A stretch of DNA of 64,000 bases from NCBI GenBank assembly GCA_028714075.1, contig JAQTMZ010000004.1, positions 124,001 through 188,000 of the forward strand, given 5' to 3'. The stretch comes from Gallionella sp. Its GTDB lineage: Bacteria; Pseudomonadota; Gammaproteobacteria; Burkholderiales; Gallionellaceae. The notes beneath the pieces were generated by a model. It saw only the letters and a program-made list of their open reading frames with translations. It had not been told where the DNA came from and did not search any database. How positions within the stretch are numbered: the first letter of the stretch is position 1; every line of letters begins with the position of its first letter. Below are positions 54,360 to 64,000 of the stretch, piece after piece. The translations under genes were made by a program, and so were the position numbers.

Positions 54360-55409
54360 ATGACGAATATCGTGCAATTATTGGGTGATGAAGCAGAGCA
54401 ATTGCTGGGCTACCGCTGTACCGGCATTCCGAAGGAGTCGCTGCATTTGCCGGGGCCGGATTATGTGGATCGCGTGGTGGCGATGAAAGACCGCAAGGTC
54501 GGCGTGCTGCGCAGCCTGCAAACCCTGTACGGGCACGGGCGGCTGGCGAACACCGGCTACCTGTCGCTGCTGCCGGTGGATCAGGGCGTGGAGCATTCCG
54601 GGGCGGCGTCGTTTGCGCCCAACCCGATGTATTTCGACCCGGAGAACATCGTCAAACTGGCCATCGAAGGGGGCTGCAACGGCGTGGCCTCGACGCTCGG
54701 CGTGCTGTCCTCGGTGGCGCGCCGCTACGCGCACAAGATTCCGTTCATCGTCAAAATCAACCACAACGAAATCCTGACCTACCCCAACATCTACGACCAG
54801 ACGCTGTTTGCCAGCGTGGATCAGGCGTTCGACATGGGCGCGGTGGCGGTGGGCGCGACGGTGTTCTACGGCTCGGAACATTCGCGCCGCCAGATCCAGG
54901 AAATCTCCGACGCGTTCGAGCACGCGCATGAGCTCGGCATGGCGACCATCCTGTGGGCTTACCTGCGCAATTCGGCGTTCAAGACCGCGGACAAGGATTA
55001 CCATGTGTCCGCCGATCTGACCGGGCAGGCCAACCATCTCGCGGTGACGATCAACGCCGACATCGTGAAGCAGAAAATGGCCGAAAACAACGGTGGCTAC
55101 AATGCGATCAAGTTCGGCAAGACCCATCCCAAAGTTTACAGCGACCTGACCACCGACCACCCGATCGACCTTGTGCGCTACCAGGTGGCGAACTGCTACA
55201 TGGGGCGCGCGGGCCTGATCAACTCCGGCGGCGAATCGGGCAAGAACGATTTGCAGCAGGCGGTGCGCACGGCGGTAATCAACAAACGCGCCGGAGGTAT
55301 GGGGCTGATCCTCGGGCGCAAGGCGTTCCAGAAACCGGTGTCGGACGGCATCGCGCTGCTCAATGCGGTTCAGGATGTGTATGCATCCAAGGAAGTTACA
55401 GTGGCATAA
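54360..55409 (+). CDS. fbaB: Class I fructose-bisphosphate aldolase (DhnA type)
   Basis: 349 residues. Family sequence: [39 protein letters not shown] (Schiff-base Lys region), [20 protein letters not shown], and [17 protein letters not shown]. It cleaves fructose-1,6-bisphosphate in glycolysis or works in reverse for gluconeogenesis. A strong AAGGAGCG site precedes the ATG. Its TAA stop is part of the terminal repeat of the MITE-like element that follows. Confidence 0.93.
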   Translation: MTNIVQLLGDEAEQLLGYRCTGIPKESLHLPGPDYVDRVVAMKDRKVGVLRSLQTLYGHGRLANTGYLSLLPVDQGVEHSGAASFAPNPMYFDPENIVKLAIEGGCNGVASTLGVLSSVARRYAHKIPFIVKINHNEILTYPNIYDQTLFASVDQAFDMGAVAVGATVFYGSEHSRRQIQEISDAFEHAHELGMATILWAYLRNSAFKTADKDYHVSADLTGQANHLAVTINADIVKQKMAENNGGYNAIKFGKTHPKVYSDLTTDHPIDLVRYQVANCYMGRAGLINSGGESGKNDLQQAVRTAVINKRAGGMGLILGRKAFQKPVSDGIALLNAVQDVYASKEVTVA

Positions 55410-55553
55410 GGGAGCCTCTAAAAATCCATATTCCATCCCAACTGCTGCGTTGCGGAAAAAATTTCTTGCTTACATATAAAACATATGCGGCGCGGCGGAA
55501 TTTTTTCCGCGCCTTGCATTTGAGCGAACTCTGAACTTTTAGAAGCTCCCTTA
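55407..55553 (+). mobile_element. MITE-like element with 17-bp terminal inverted repeats
   Basis: Ends TAAGGGAGCCTCTAAAA (55407-55423) and TTTTAGAAGCTCCCTTA (55537-55553) match in 16 of 17 positions when inverted. An inner inverted pair (GCGGAAAAAATT / AATTTTTTCCGC) adds a cruciform core. There is no coding sequence, so it would need a transposase elsewhere. The left end supplies the fbaB stop codon. Confidence 0.7.
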
Positions 55554-55574
55554 ACTCATTGCGGAGGACTACCC

Positions 55575-56375
55575 GTGAAAAAGAATAACCTGATTGCAAT
55601 TGCTGTTGGCGCGATTATTTTCTTTGGTGCTCTTATCGGCTATTACTACTGGCAGCACAGCCAGCCCAAACCGGTGCCGGTACAGGTGCAAGCCCCGCCG
55701 CCCCCGCCGCCCAAGCCGGAGGTGCGCCAGGTGATCGAGGCGCCCCCTGCCCCGCCGCCGCTACCGGCGCTGGCCGACAGCGACAGCTTCATGCTCGATG
55801 CCTTGGCCGGGCTGATCGGCGATAAATCGCTGATGAAGTTCTTCCGTACCGAGCGGATCATCCACAACATCGTCGCCACCATCGACAACCTGCCGCGCAG
55901 GCGCGCGCCGCTGAGCGTGATGCCGGTCGAGCCGGCACCGGGCAAATTTGCCGTTGCAGGCAAAGAAGACAACCAGACCATCAGCCCGAAAAACGCGGCG
56001 CGCTATGCGCCCTACGTGAAAATCGCCGAGGCAATTGATGCCAAAAAACTGGTCGGTCTTTATATCCGCCTCTATCCGCTGTTCCAGCAGGCCTACGAAG
56101 AACTGGGCTACCCGAAGAAATACTTCAACGACCGCCTGATCGTGGTGCTCGACGACCTGCTGGCTGCGCCGGACATCAAGGAGCCGATCCGGCTGGTCCG
56201 GCCCAGCGTGTATTACAAGTTTGCCGATCCCGACCTTGAAGGGCGTTCCATCGGCCAGCGCATCCTGATGCGCACCGGCAGCAAGAACGAGGCAATCATC
56301 AAGGGCAAGCTGCGCGAGATCAGGCAGGAGCTGATGCTCCATACGCATGAACAGCAAGTGGGGAAAGCCGGGTGA
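55575..56375 (+). CDS. DUF3014-family membrane-anchored periplasmic protein
   Basis: 266 residues from a GTG with GCGGAGGA upstream. One N-terminal membrane helix (LIAIAVGAIIFFGALIGYYYW) is followed by a Pro-rich linker (~34-65) and a periplasmic domain with the DUF3014 core (LDALAGLIGDKSLMKFFRTERIIHNIVATIDNLPR, RYAPYVKIAEAIDAKKLVGLYIRLYPLFQQAYEELG). Function not known; family members are often near envelope genes. Confidence 0.82.
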   Translation: MKKNNLIAIAVGAIIFFGALIGYYYWQHSQPKPVPVQVQAPPPPPPKPEVRQVIEAPPAPPPLPALADSDSFMLDALAGLIGDKSLMKFFRTERIIHNIVATIDNLPRRRAPLSVMPVEPAPGKFAVAGKEDNQTISPKNAARYAPYVKIAEAIDAKKLVGLYIRLYPLFQQAYEELGYPKKYFNDRLIVVLDDLLAAPDIKEPIRLVRPSVYYKFADPDLEGRSIGQRILMRTGSKNEAIIKGKLREIRQELMLHTHEQQVGKAG

Positions 56376-56395
56376 TTCGAGCTTCAGCGAACACC

Positions 56396-57292
56396 CTATT
56401 TTGATTCCGCGTACAGCTTCCCCGACAGTAAGGTGGCGGAGATGATCAGCAGCGCACCGAGCCAGTCGCGCAGTTGCATCGCTTCATCGGCGAGAAAATA
56501 CGACGCGGCGGCGGCGACCACCAGCTCGAACAGGAACAGGATGACGGCACGGTTGGCGGGCAGATAGACCAGGGCGTACTGCACGATGAAGCTGGTGGCG
56601 CACAGCACGATGCCGAGCAGCACGAGCATCAGCCACGCTTGCGCATCGATCGCCAGCAATTGATTTTGCAAGCCGCCTTGCCACCACAGCAGCGGCGCGG
56701 TCAGCAGAACCGTGCCGAGCCATACGCTGCAGGACTTCGCTTCCACGCTCAGATGCGCGGCACGGCGCGACACCACGTTGGACAGCGCGAAAGCCATGCC
56801 CGCCGACAGCCCGATCCATTCGGCGAGATTGTTCGGCAGCGGCAGGCCGAGCCGCGGCTCCCACAGCATGATGAATGCGCCGCTGAAAGACAGCGCGATG
56901 ATGAAGTAGCCGTAGCGGTTGAGCCGCTCGCCGAGCAGCCAATAGGAAAACAATACCGTCCACAGCGGCGCGAGATAGAACAGCAACAGCACGCGCATCA
57001 CCTCGCCGTGCAGCACCGCCAGCACATAGCCGAAATTCGTCCAGCCCGCACTCAACACCAGAGCCACCACCCACCAGCCCGCCCCACCCTTATTGTGCGG
57101 ACGCAACTCGCGCCAGACGCGCGGCAGCATGAACGCGCCGCACAGCACCGCCAGCAGATAGGTGATCAGCGTCGCCAGCGCGCCGGATACGCCGGCATCC
57201 TGCAGCACGCGGAACGGATACCAGATCAGTCCCCACACCAGCGCGCCGCTCAACACTCCGGTAATCGGCAGCAGATTTTGTTTTGATGGCAC
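56396..57292 (-). CDS. EamA/DMT-superfamily transporter
   Basis: 298 residues with about ten hydrophobic helices in two similar halves, the EamA layout (GALVWGLIWYPFRVL, LLLFYLAPLWTVLFSYWLLGERL, VQYALVYLPANRAVILFLFELVVAAAASYFLADEAM). Such carriers export metabolites or amino acids. Substrate unknown. Divergent from dapC with ~70 bp between starts. Confidence 0.88.
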   Translation of the reverse strand: MPSKQNLLPITGVLSGALVWGLIWYPFRVLQDAGVSGALATLITYLLAVLCGAFMLPRVWRELRPHNKGGAGWWVVALVLSAGWTNFGYVLAVLHGEVMRVLLLFYLAPLWTVLFSYWLLGERLNRYGYFIIALSFSGAFIMLWEPRLGLPLPNNLAEWIGLSAGMAFALSNVVSRRAAHLSVEAKSCSVWLGTVLLTAPLLWWQGGLQNQLLAIDAQAWLMLVLLGIVLCATSFIVQYALVYLPANRAVILFLFELVVAAAASYFLADEAMQLRDWLGALLIISATLLSGKLYAESK

Positions 57293-57364
57293 TCGCTACA
57301 CCTTTATAATCACAACACTTTACGACTCCGGCAGCATCATGAATTTCGCCAAGGCCATCAATAA

Positions 57365-58582
57365 ATGAATCCAGACCTGAACAGGCTCCAGCCCTATCCA
57401 TTCCAGAAGCTCGCCGCGCTGTTCCGCGCGGTCACGCCGAACCAAGACTATCGCCCGATCAGCCTGTCGATCGGCGAACCGAAGCACGCCACACCGCAGT
57501 TCATCAGGGATGCGCTGACCGCCAATCTCGACGGGCTGGCTAATTATCCCACAACCGCAGGCAGCGACGCGCTGCGCAATGCCATCGCGAACTGGCTGGC
57601 GACGCGCTACGGCATTCCGCCGCCGGACGCGAAGACGCAAGTCTTGCCGGTGAACGGCAGCCGCGAGGCGCTGTTCGCCTTCGCGCAGGCGGTGATCGAC
57701 CGCACGAAGAGTGATCCGGTGGTGGTCTGCCCCAACCCGTTCTACCAGATATACGAAGGCGCGGCGTTGCTGGCCGGAGCCACGCCCCATTTCCTCAACA
57801 CCCTGCCGCAAGATAATTACGCGCTGAATTTCGCGCAACTGCCGGAACAAGTCTGGCAACGCGCGCAGCTAGTCTACGTGTGTTCGCCGGGCAATCCGAC
57901 CGGGCATGTGATGCCGCTGCAGGAATGGCAAACACTGTTCGAGATGTCCGACCGCTACGGTTTCGTGATCGCCTCGGACGAGTGTTATTCGGAGATTTAT
58001 TTCGGCGAAGAAAAACCGCTCGGCGCGCTGCAAGCCGCACAACAGCTGGGGCGCGGCGACTACAAGAACCTAATAGTGTTCTCCAGCCTGTCGAAACGCT
58101 CCAACGTGCCGGGGATGCGCTCCGGCTTTGTCGCGGGCGATGCCGCGGTGATCGCGAAATTCGCGCTGTACCGCACCTACCACGGCTCGGCAATGAATCC
58201 GTCGATCCAGGCCGCCAGCATCGCCGCATGGAACGATGAGGCGCATGTTGCGGAAAATCGCCGCCTGTACACGGAGAAATTTACCCGTGTGCTGGAGATA
58301 CTCAAGCCGGTGCTGCCGGTCACGCTGCCGGATGCGAGTTTTTACTTGTGGATACGCACGCCGCTTGCCGATACCGCCTTCGCGCAAGCCTTGTATCGCG
58401 ACTATAATGTGACCGTGTTGCCGGGCAGCTATCTGGCGCGCAGCGCGCAGGGGGTGAATCCCGGCGAGAATTTTGTGCGCTTGGCGCTGGTCGCGCATAC
58501 GGAAGAGACTGTGGAAGCCGCGCAACGCATCGCAAAATTCGTACGGGCGTATGGCAATACGCCCCCGCCATTGCCGCAATGA
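57365..58582 (+). CDS. dapC: Succinyldiaminopimelate transaminase
   Basis: 405 residues. PLP-dependent aminotransferase class I/II: LSIGEPKHATPQF, YVCSPGNPTGHVMP, ASDECYSEIYF and the Lys in SSLSKRSNVPGMRSGF. It acts in lysine/diaminopimelate synthesis and is followed by dapD. Its last residues (VRAYGNTPPPLPQ) are encoded by the palindromic repeat at 58541, which therefore supplies the C-terminus and stop. Confidence 0.92.
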   Translation: MNPDLNRLQPYPFQKLAALFRAVTPNQDYRPISLSIGEPKHATPQFIRDALTANLDGLANYPTTAGSDALRNAIANWLATRYGIPPPDAKTQVLPVNGSREALFAFAQAVIDRTKSDPVVVCPNPFYQIYEGAALLAGATPHFLNTLPQDNYALNFAQLPEQVWQRAQLVYVCSPGNPTGHVMPLQEWQTLFEMSDRYGFVIASDECYSEIYFGEEKPLGALQAAQQLGRGDYKNLIVFSSLSKRSNVPGMRSGFVAGDAAVIAKFALYRTYHGSAMNPSIQAASIAAWNDEAHVAENRRLYTEKFTRVLEILKPVLPVTLPDASFYLWIRTPLADTAFAQALYRDYNVTVLPGSYLARSAQGVNPGENFVRLALVAHTEETVEAAQRIAKFVRAYGNTPPPLPQ

Positions 58583-58610
58583 CGTCAGGCGTATTGCCAT
58601 ACGCCCCTAC
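58541..58610 (+). repeat. GTAGGGGCG-type palindromic repeat (TATGGCAATACGCC core) overlapping dapC
   Basis: GTACGGGCGTATGGCAATAC is inverted as GTATTGCCATACGCCCCTAC. The left arm is inside dapC. The same core recurs at 59467-59537. Confidence 0.8.
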
Positions 58611-58641
58611 CAGCAAACAATATTTTTGACAGGAAATCATC

Positions 58642-59463
58642 ATGGATCAATTACAGCAAATCATCGAACAAGGGTTTGAACGCCGCGCCGACATCAACCC
58701 GCACAATGCCGACGCGCAACTCAAGGAAGCGGTCGATGCCGCCATCGCGCAGCTTGACGAGGGCAAGCTGCGCGTCGCCGAAAAGATCGACGGGCAGTGG
58801 GTGACGCACCAGTGGCTGAAGAAGGCCGTGCTGCTGTCGTTCCGCATGGAGGACAATTCTTTCGTCAAGGGCGGTTTCACCAACTACTACGACAAGGTGC
58901 CGTCCAAATTTGCCGACTACAACAGCCGCGATTTCCGCGAAGGCGGCTTCCGCGTGGTGCCGCCGGCGGCGGCGCGCAAAGGCGCATTCATCGCCAAGAA
59001 CGTGGTGCTGATGCCGTCCTATGTGAATATCGGCGCGTATATCGACGAAGGTACGATGGTGGACACTTGGGCGACGGTCGGCTCGTGCGCGCAGATCGGC
59101 AAGCATGTGCACCTCTCCGGCGGCGTGGGTATCGGCGGCGTACTGGAACCGGTGCAGGCCAACCCGACCATCATCGGCGACAACTGCTTCATCGGCGCGC
59201 GCTCGGAGATCGTGGAAGGCGTGATCGTGGAAGACAACAGCGTGATCTCGATGGGCGTGTTCATCGGGCAGAGCACCAAGATTTACGACCGCGAAAACGG
59301 CGAAGTGATCTATGGCCGCGTGCCGTCCGGATCAGTGGTGGTCAGCGGCAGCCTGCCTTCAAGTGACGGGAAATACAGCCTGTACTGCGCGGTGATCGTG
59401 AAAAAAGTGGATGCCAAGACCTTGTCCAAAGTGGGTATCAACGAACTGTTAAGAGGCATTTGA
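58642..59463 (+). CDS. dapD: Tetrahydrodipicolinate N-succinyltransferase
   Basis: 273 residues. The left-handed beta-helix acyltransferase repeats are visible ([78 protein letters not shown]). It transfers succinyl from succinyl-CoA in diaminopimelate synthesis. Between dapC and pilU on the same strand. Confidence 0.96.
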   Translation: MDQLQQIIEQGFERRADINPHNADAQLKEAVDAAIAQLDEGKLRVAEKIDGQWVTHQWLKKAVLLSFRMEDNSFVKGGFTNYYDKVPSKFADYNSRDFREGGFRVVPPAAARKGAFIAKNVVLMPSYVNIGAYIDEGTMVDTWATVGSCAQIGKHVHLSGGVGIGGVLEPVQANPTIIGDNCFIGARSEIVEGVIVEDNSVISMGVFIGQSTKIYDRENGEVIYGRVPSGSVVVSGSLPSSDGKYSLYCAVIVKKVDAKTLSKVGINELLRGI

Positions 59464-59466
59464 GTT

Positions 59467-59537
59467 GTAGGGGCGTATGGCAATACGCCCTAGCGTCGTG
59501 ATTGCAATGACGAGGGCGTATTGCCATACGCCCCTAC
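59467..59537 (+). repeat. GTAGGGGCG-type palindromic repeat between dapD and pilU
   Basis: GTAGGGGCGTATGGCAATAC is inverted as GTATTGCCATACGCCCCTAC around a 22-bp centre. Same core as the copy overlapping dapC. It fills almost the whole gap up to the pilU ribosome site. Confidence 0.85.
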
Positions 59538-59562
59538 GCCGTTACCGAGGAAGGAGAACTCC

Positions 59563-60732
59563 ATGATCGCCACACCACTGCTGCAACTGGCCGCCGACAA
59601 AAATGCTTCTGACTTGTTTTTTTCGGTCGGCGCGCCGGTCAACATCAAGATCGACGGCATCGCCATGCCGGTCAACGCGCAGATACTGGATGCCGCTGTC
59701 ATCAAGCGCATCGCCTACGAGCTGATGACCCCGAAACAGATTGCCGAATTCGAAGCGAAAATGGAGATGAATTTCTCGTTTCGCGTCGACAACGTCGGCA
59801 ACTTCCGCGTCAATATTTTCCGCCAGCGCAACGATATCGCCATCGTGATCCGCCACGTCAAGGGCAAGATCGAAAATGTGGAAAACCTGCACCTGCCCGG
59901 TGTGCTGAAAGAACTGATCATGGAAAAACGCGGCCTGGTGCTGGTGGTCGGTGCAACCGGCTCCGGCAAATCCACCACGCTTGCCGCGATGATCGAGCAC
60001 CGCAAAAACACCAAGAGCGGCCACATCCTGACCATCGAAGACCCGATCGAATATATTTTCGGGCACGGCAAATCCATCGTGAACCAGCGCGAGATCGGCA
60101 CCGATACCCTCACCTACGAAAACGCGCTGTCCAGCGGGATGCGCGAGGCTCCGGATGTGCTGATGATCGGCGAAGTGCGCGACCGCGACACGCTCAAGCA
60201 CGCGCTGATTTTCGCGCAAACCGGCCATCTGTGCCTGACCACGCTGCACGCCAACAACAGCTACCACGCGCTGAACCGCATCGTGAATTTCTTCCCCTAC
60301 GACTCGCGGCAAAGCGTGCTGTCCGATCTTTCGATGTGCCTGCGTGCGGTGGTCTCGCAGCGCCTGGTACGCAACACCCAGGGCAAGCAGGTGCCCGCCG
60401 TGGAAATCCTGCTGAACACTTCGCTGATCGCCGATCTGATCAAGAACGACGAGATCGAGAAAATCCGCGATGCCATTGAAAAGAGTGTTTCCGCCGGTTC
60501 ACAAACTTTCGAGCAGGCGCTGTACAAGCTGTTCAAGACCGGGCAAATCACCAAGGAAGAAGCGATGCGCAACGCCGATTCGGCGAGCAACCTGTCCACC
60601 CTGATCGATTTCTCGGAACGCACCAACACCATGAAGGTGCCGGCATTCGACCCCAGTCAGGTGGCATCGGAGAGTTCGAAACCAGAGTCTGATTTCAGCG
60701 GCATCAAGCTCAATCTGGATGAGCCAAAATGA
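59563..60732 (+). CDS. pilU: Type IV pilus retraction ATPase (PilU type)
   Basis: 389 residues from the ATG at 59563 with GAGGAAGGAG upstream. Secretion-ATPase motifs: Walker A GATGSGKSTTL, Asp box HILTIEDPIEYIFGHG, Walker B MIGEVRDRDT and His box HLCLTTLHANNSYHA. The C-terminal tail (SSKPESDFSGIKLNL) is longer than in PilT and fits PilU. It aids pilus retraction, twitching and DNA uptake. It is embedded among dap genes. Filamentous phages often use type IV pili as receptors, so it may matter for the prophage. Confidence 0.9.
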   Translation: MIATPLLQLAADKNASDLFFSVGAPVNIKIDGIAMPVNAQILDAAVIKRIAYELMTPKQIAEFEAKMEMNFSFRVDNVGNFRVNIFRQRNDIAIVIRHVKGKIENVENLHLPGVLKELIMEKRGLVLVVGATGSGKSTTLAAMIEHRKNTKSGHILTIEDPIEYIFGHGKSIVNQREIGTDTLTYENALSSGMREAPDVLMIGEVRDRDTLKHALIFAQTGHLCLTTLHANNSYHALNRIVNFFPYDSRQSVLSDLSMCLRAVVSQRLVRNTQGKQVPAVEILLNTSLIADLIKNDEIEKIRDAIEKSVSAGSQTFEQALYKLFKTGQITKEEAMRNADSASNLSTLIDFSERTNTMKVPAFDPSQVASESSKPESDFSGIKLNLDEPK

Positions 60733-60741
60733 GACCGGTGA

Positions 60742-62059
<1,318 letters not shown>

Positions 62060-62060
<1 letters not shown>

Positions 62061-62962
62061 TGAGCCAATACTTTTCCGGCGCGACACATAACCTGCACAG
62101 CGTGCGCGATTGGCTGCGCTTCGCGGTGAGCCGCTTCAACCAGGCCAAATTATTTTTCGGGCACGGCAGCGGCAATGCCTACGACGAAGCCGCCTACCTG
62201 ATCCTGCATACGCTGCATCTGCCGCCGGACCGGCTCGATCCGTTTCTCGATGCGCGCCTGACCGACATGGAGCGCACCGAAGTGTTGAGCATCATTCAGC
62301 AGCGCGTCGAGCAGCGCGTGCCGGCCGCCTACCTGACGCATGAGGCCTTTCTCGGCGATTTCAGTTTTTATGTGGATGAGCGCGTCATCGTGCCGCGTTC
62401 GTTCATCGCCGAATTGCTGCTCGAACAACTCGCGCCGTGGATCACCGAACCGGACGAAATCGGCAGCGTGTTGGATCTATGCACCGGCAGCGGCTGCCTC
62501 GCCATCCTCGCCGCGCATGCTTTCCCCAACGCCAGCGTGGATGCGGTGGACTTGTCATCGGATGCGTTGTCTGTCGCCGAGCGCAATGTTGCCGACTACA
62601 ACCTGCAAGAGCGCGTGCGCCTGATCGAATCGGATCTGTTCGCCAAACTCGGCAGCCAGAAATACGACATCATCATCAGCAACCCGCCCTATGTGGATGC
62701 CGCATCGGTTGCCGCGCTGCCGCAGGAATACCTGCACGAACCCAAGCTGGCGCTTGGCAGCGGCGATGACGGGCTGGATGCGGCGCGCCTCATCCTCAAA
62801 CAGGCGGCGCAGCATCTTACCGATAATGGTGTACTGGTAGTCGAGATCGGCCATAACCGCGAAGTGCTGGAAGCCGCCTACCCGAGCCTGCCGTTCACCT
62901 GGCTGGACGTCAGCGCGGGCGACCAGTTCGTGTTCATGCTGCACCGCAACGACCTGATTTAA
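62060..62962 (+). CDS. prmB: Ribosomal protein L3 glutamine methyltransferase
   Basis: 300 residues; ATG at 62060 overlaps the previous stop by one base. The HemK/PrmB features are present: VLDLCTGSGCLAILAAHAFP (SAM motif), and IISNPPYVDAASV with NPPY. The VIVPRSFIAELLLEQ segment is typical of PrmB. It methylates a Gln of L3. Confidence 0.93.
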
Positions 62963-62965
62963 CCC

Positions 62966-63781
62966 ATGTCCGTCGACCACTACGAGAACTTCCCCGTCGC
63001 CTCGATCCTGATGCCCAAGCGGCTGCGCAAGCCGGTGGCGGCGATCTACCATTTTGCGCGCGCGGCGGATGACATTGCCGACGAAGGCGACCTGCCCGAC
63101 GGGGAGCGGCTCAGGCAGCTCGACGAATTCCACGCCGAACTGGCGCGCATCGCCGCCGGTGAAGCATCGCTCGTGCCGCTGTTCCGCAACCTCGCCGCCG
63201 AGATACAACAGCACGCGCTGCCGATGCAGCCGTTCCATGATTTGATTGATGCCTTCTCGCAGGACGTGGTAAAGAAACGCTATGCGAATTTCGACGAACT
63301 GCTCGACTACTGCCGCCGCTCCGCCAACCCGGTCGGCACGCTGCTGCTGCATCTCTACGGGGAAGCCACGCCGGTCAACATCGCGTATTCGGATGCGATC
63401 TGCACCAGTTTGCAACTGATCAATTTCTGGCAGGATGTCGCCAAGGATTACGCCATCGGGCGCATTTACCTGCCTTTGGACGAACTGGCGCAATACGGCG
63501 TGAGCGAGGCACAGATCGCGCAGGGCATCTGCGACGATGCGTGGCGCAGGCTGATGCAGTTCCAGGTGGATCGCGCCCGCGCGATGATGCTGTCGGGCGC
63601 GCCGCTCGGCAGTATCCTCACCGGACGCATCGGGCTGGAGATGCGCATGATCATCGCGGGCGGCTTGCGCATCCTCGACAAGCTGGAAAATGCCGACCAT
63701 GACATGTTCCGCAACCGCCCGGTATTGCGCCCGTTCGACTGGGTTATCATGCTTGCCAAGAGCGCACCGTTTCGTTTATAA
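62966..63781 (+). CDS. hpnC: Squalene/hopanoid synthase subunit HpnC
   Basis: 271 residues. Squalene/phytoene synthase family: IYHFARAADDIADEGDL with the first Asp-rich motif and LINFWQDVAKDYAIGRIYLP with the second. In bacteria that use HpnCDE this enzyme handles the second step from presqualene diphosphate. It is followed by hpnD on the same strand, consistent with a hopanoid operon running off the window. Confidence 0.9.
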   Translation: MSVDHYENFPVASILMPKRLRKPVAAIYHFARAADDIADEGDLPDGERLRQLDEFHAELARIAAGEASLVPLFRNLAAEIQQHALPMQPFHDLIDAFSQDVVKKRYANFDELLDYCRRSANPVGTLLLHLYGEATPVNIAYSDAICTSLQLINFWQDVAKDYAIGRIYLPLDELAQYGVSEAQIAQGICDDAWRRLMQFQVDRARAMMLSGAPLGSILTGRIGLEMRMIIAGGLRILDKLENADHDMFRNRPVLRPFDWVIMLAKSAPFRL

Positions 63782-63790
63782 AAATAATTT

Positions 63791-63864
63791 GCCACAGAGA
63801 ACGCAAAGAGAAACAAAACTCGGCATTGCGCCGTTTTCTCGGTGAACTCTGTGTTCTCTGTGGC
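63791..63864 (+). repeat. Inverted repeat GCCACAGAGAAC... between hpnC and hpnD
   Basis: GCCACAGAGAACGCAAAGAG (63791-63810) is nearly inverted as CTCTGTGTTCTCTGTGGC (63847-63864). It resembles dispersed CCACAGAGAACACAGAG-type repeats known from many proteobacteria. Confidence 0.75.
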
Positions 63865-63886
63865 TGATTGATACTTTGCAACCACT

Positions 63887-64000
63887 ATGACACCCGATCA
63901 ATATTGCCAGGATAAAGCCGCAAAAAGCGGTTCTAGTTTTTACTACAGCTTCCTGTTCCTGCCGCCGGAAAAACGCCGCGCCATCACCGCGCTGTACGCG
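63887..64000 (+). CDS. hpnD: Presqualene diphosphate synthase HpnD, N-terminal fragment
   Basis: Only the first 38 codons are in the window. The reading (SGSSFYYSFLFLPPEKRRAI) is the typical opening of HpnD and related squalene/phytoene synthases, and the gene follows hpnC directly. It would make presqualene diphosphate from farnesyl diphosphate. Confidence 0.85.
   Translation, partial: MTPDQYCQDKAAKSGSSFYYSFLFLPPEKRRAITALYA

Overview
The window reads as a betaproteobacterial chromosome, probably an environmental Nitrosomonadales/Gallionellaceae-like lineage. That placement is an inference from gene content: hopanoid genes hpnC/hpnD, a divergent selD-mnmH pair, dapC-dapD-pilU-dapE-prmB, two hemerythrins and a glycogen cluster. 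No 16S rRNA gene is present to confirm it. The window lies at the replication terminus, because a near-perfect XerCD dif site is present at 19955-19982.

Region by region. 1-11.2 kb is a surface and signalling block: the end of an outer-membrane barrel, an M48-AMIN lipoprotein with a damaged zinc motif, a NarL-type response regulator, two hemerythrin-like proteins, and an operon of TonB-dependent receptor, periplasmic binding protein and hybrid histidine kinase. 11.2-20.0 kb is a complete-looking filamentous phage (inovirus) prophage of about 8.7 kb inserted at dif. It carries its own repressor, a rolling-circle Rep, an ssDNA-binding protein, a 44-residue leaderless major coat protein, an adsorption protein, a DUF2523 minor coat protein and a Zot/pI assembly ATPase. 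It encodes no integrase. 20.0-28.6 kb is glycogen/maltodextrin metabolism (malQ, GH57, glgC / glgB, pgi). 28.7-36 kb holds an orphan MlaF-like ATPase, recQ, a small membrane protein, a degenerate LuxR-type regulator and a LapA-like RTX adhesin. 36.2-46.4 kb is mostly housekeeping (three tRNAs, pgsA, uvrC, rnhA, dnaQ, gloB, tRNA-Ser) plus an EF-hand membrane protein. 46.5-64 kb is housekeeping (selD, mnmH, purT, class I aldolase, dap genes, pilU, prmB, hopanoid genes) dotted with palindromic repeats and one MITE-like element, some of which supply coding sequence or stop codons.

How the parts work together. The phage uses the host XerC/XerD recombinases and regenerates a working dif at its right edge, so it can persist without disturbing chromosome dimer resolution. 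Five copies of a short GTAATAC-type motif lie at the phage repressor promoter and at other phage intergenic points, which suggests one operator set controlling lysogeny. A 25-bp element duplicated upstream of the response regulator and the first hemerythrin suggests a small shared regulon outside the phage.

Limits: all family calls come from reading motifs in the translated sequence. No database search was run. Starts were moved inward where a better ribosome site, overlap or family start supported it.
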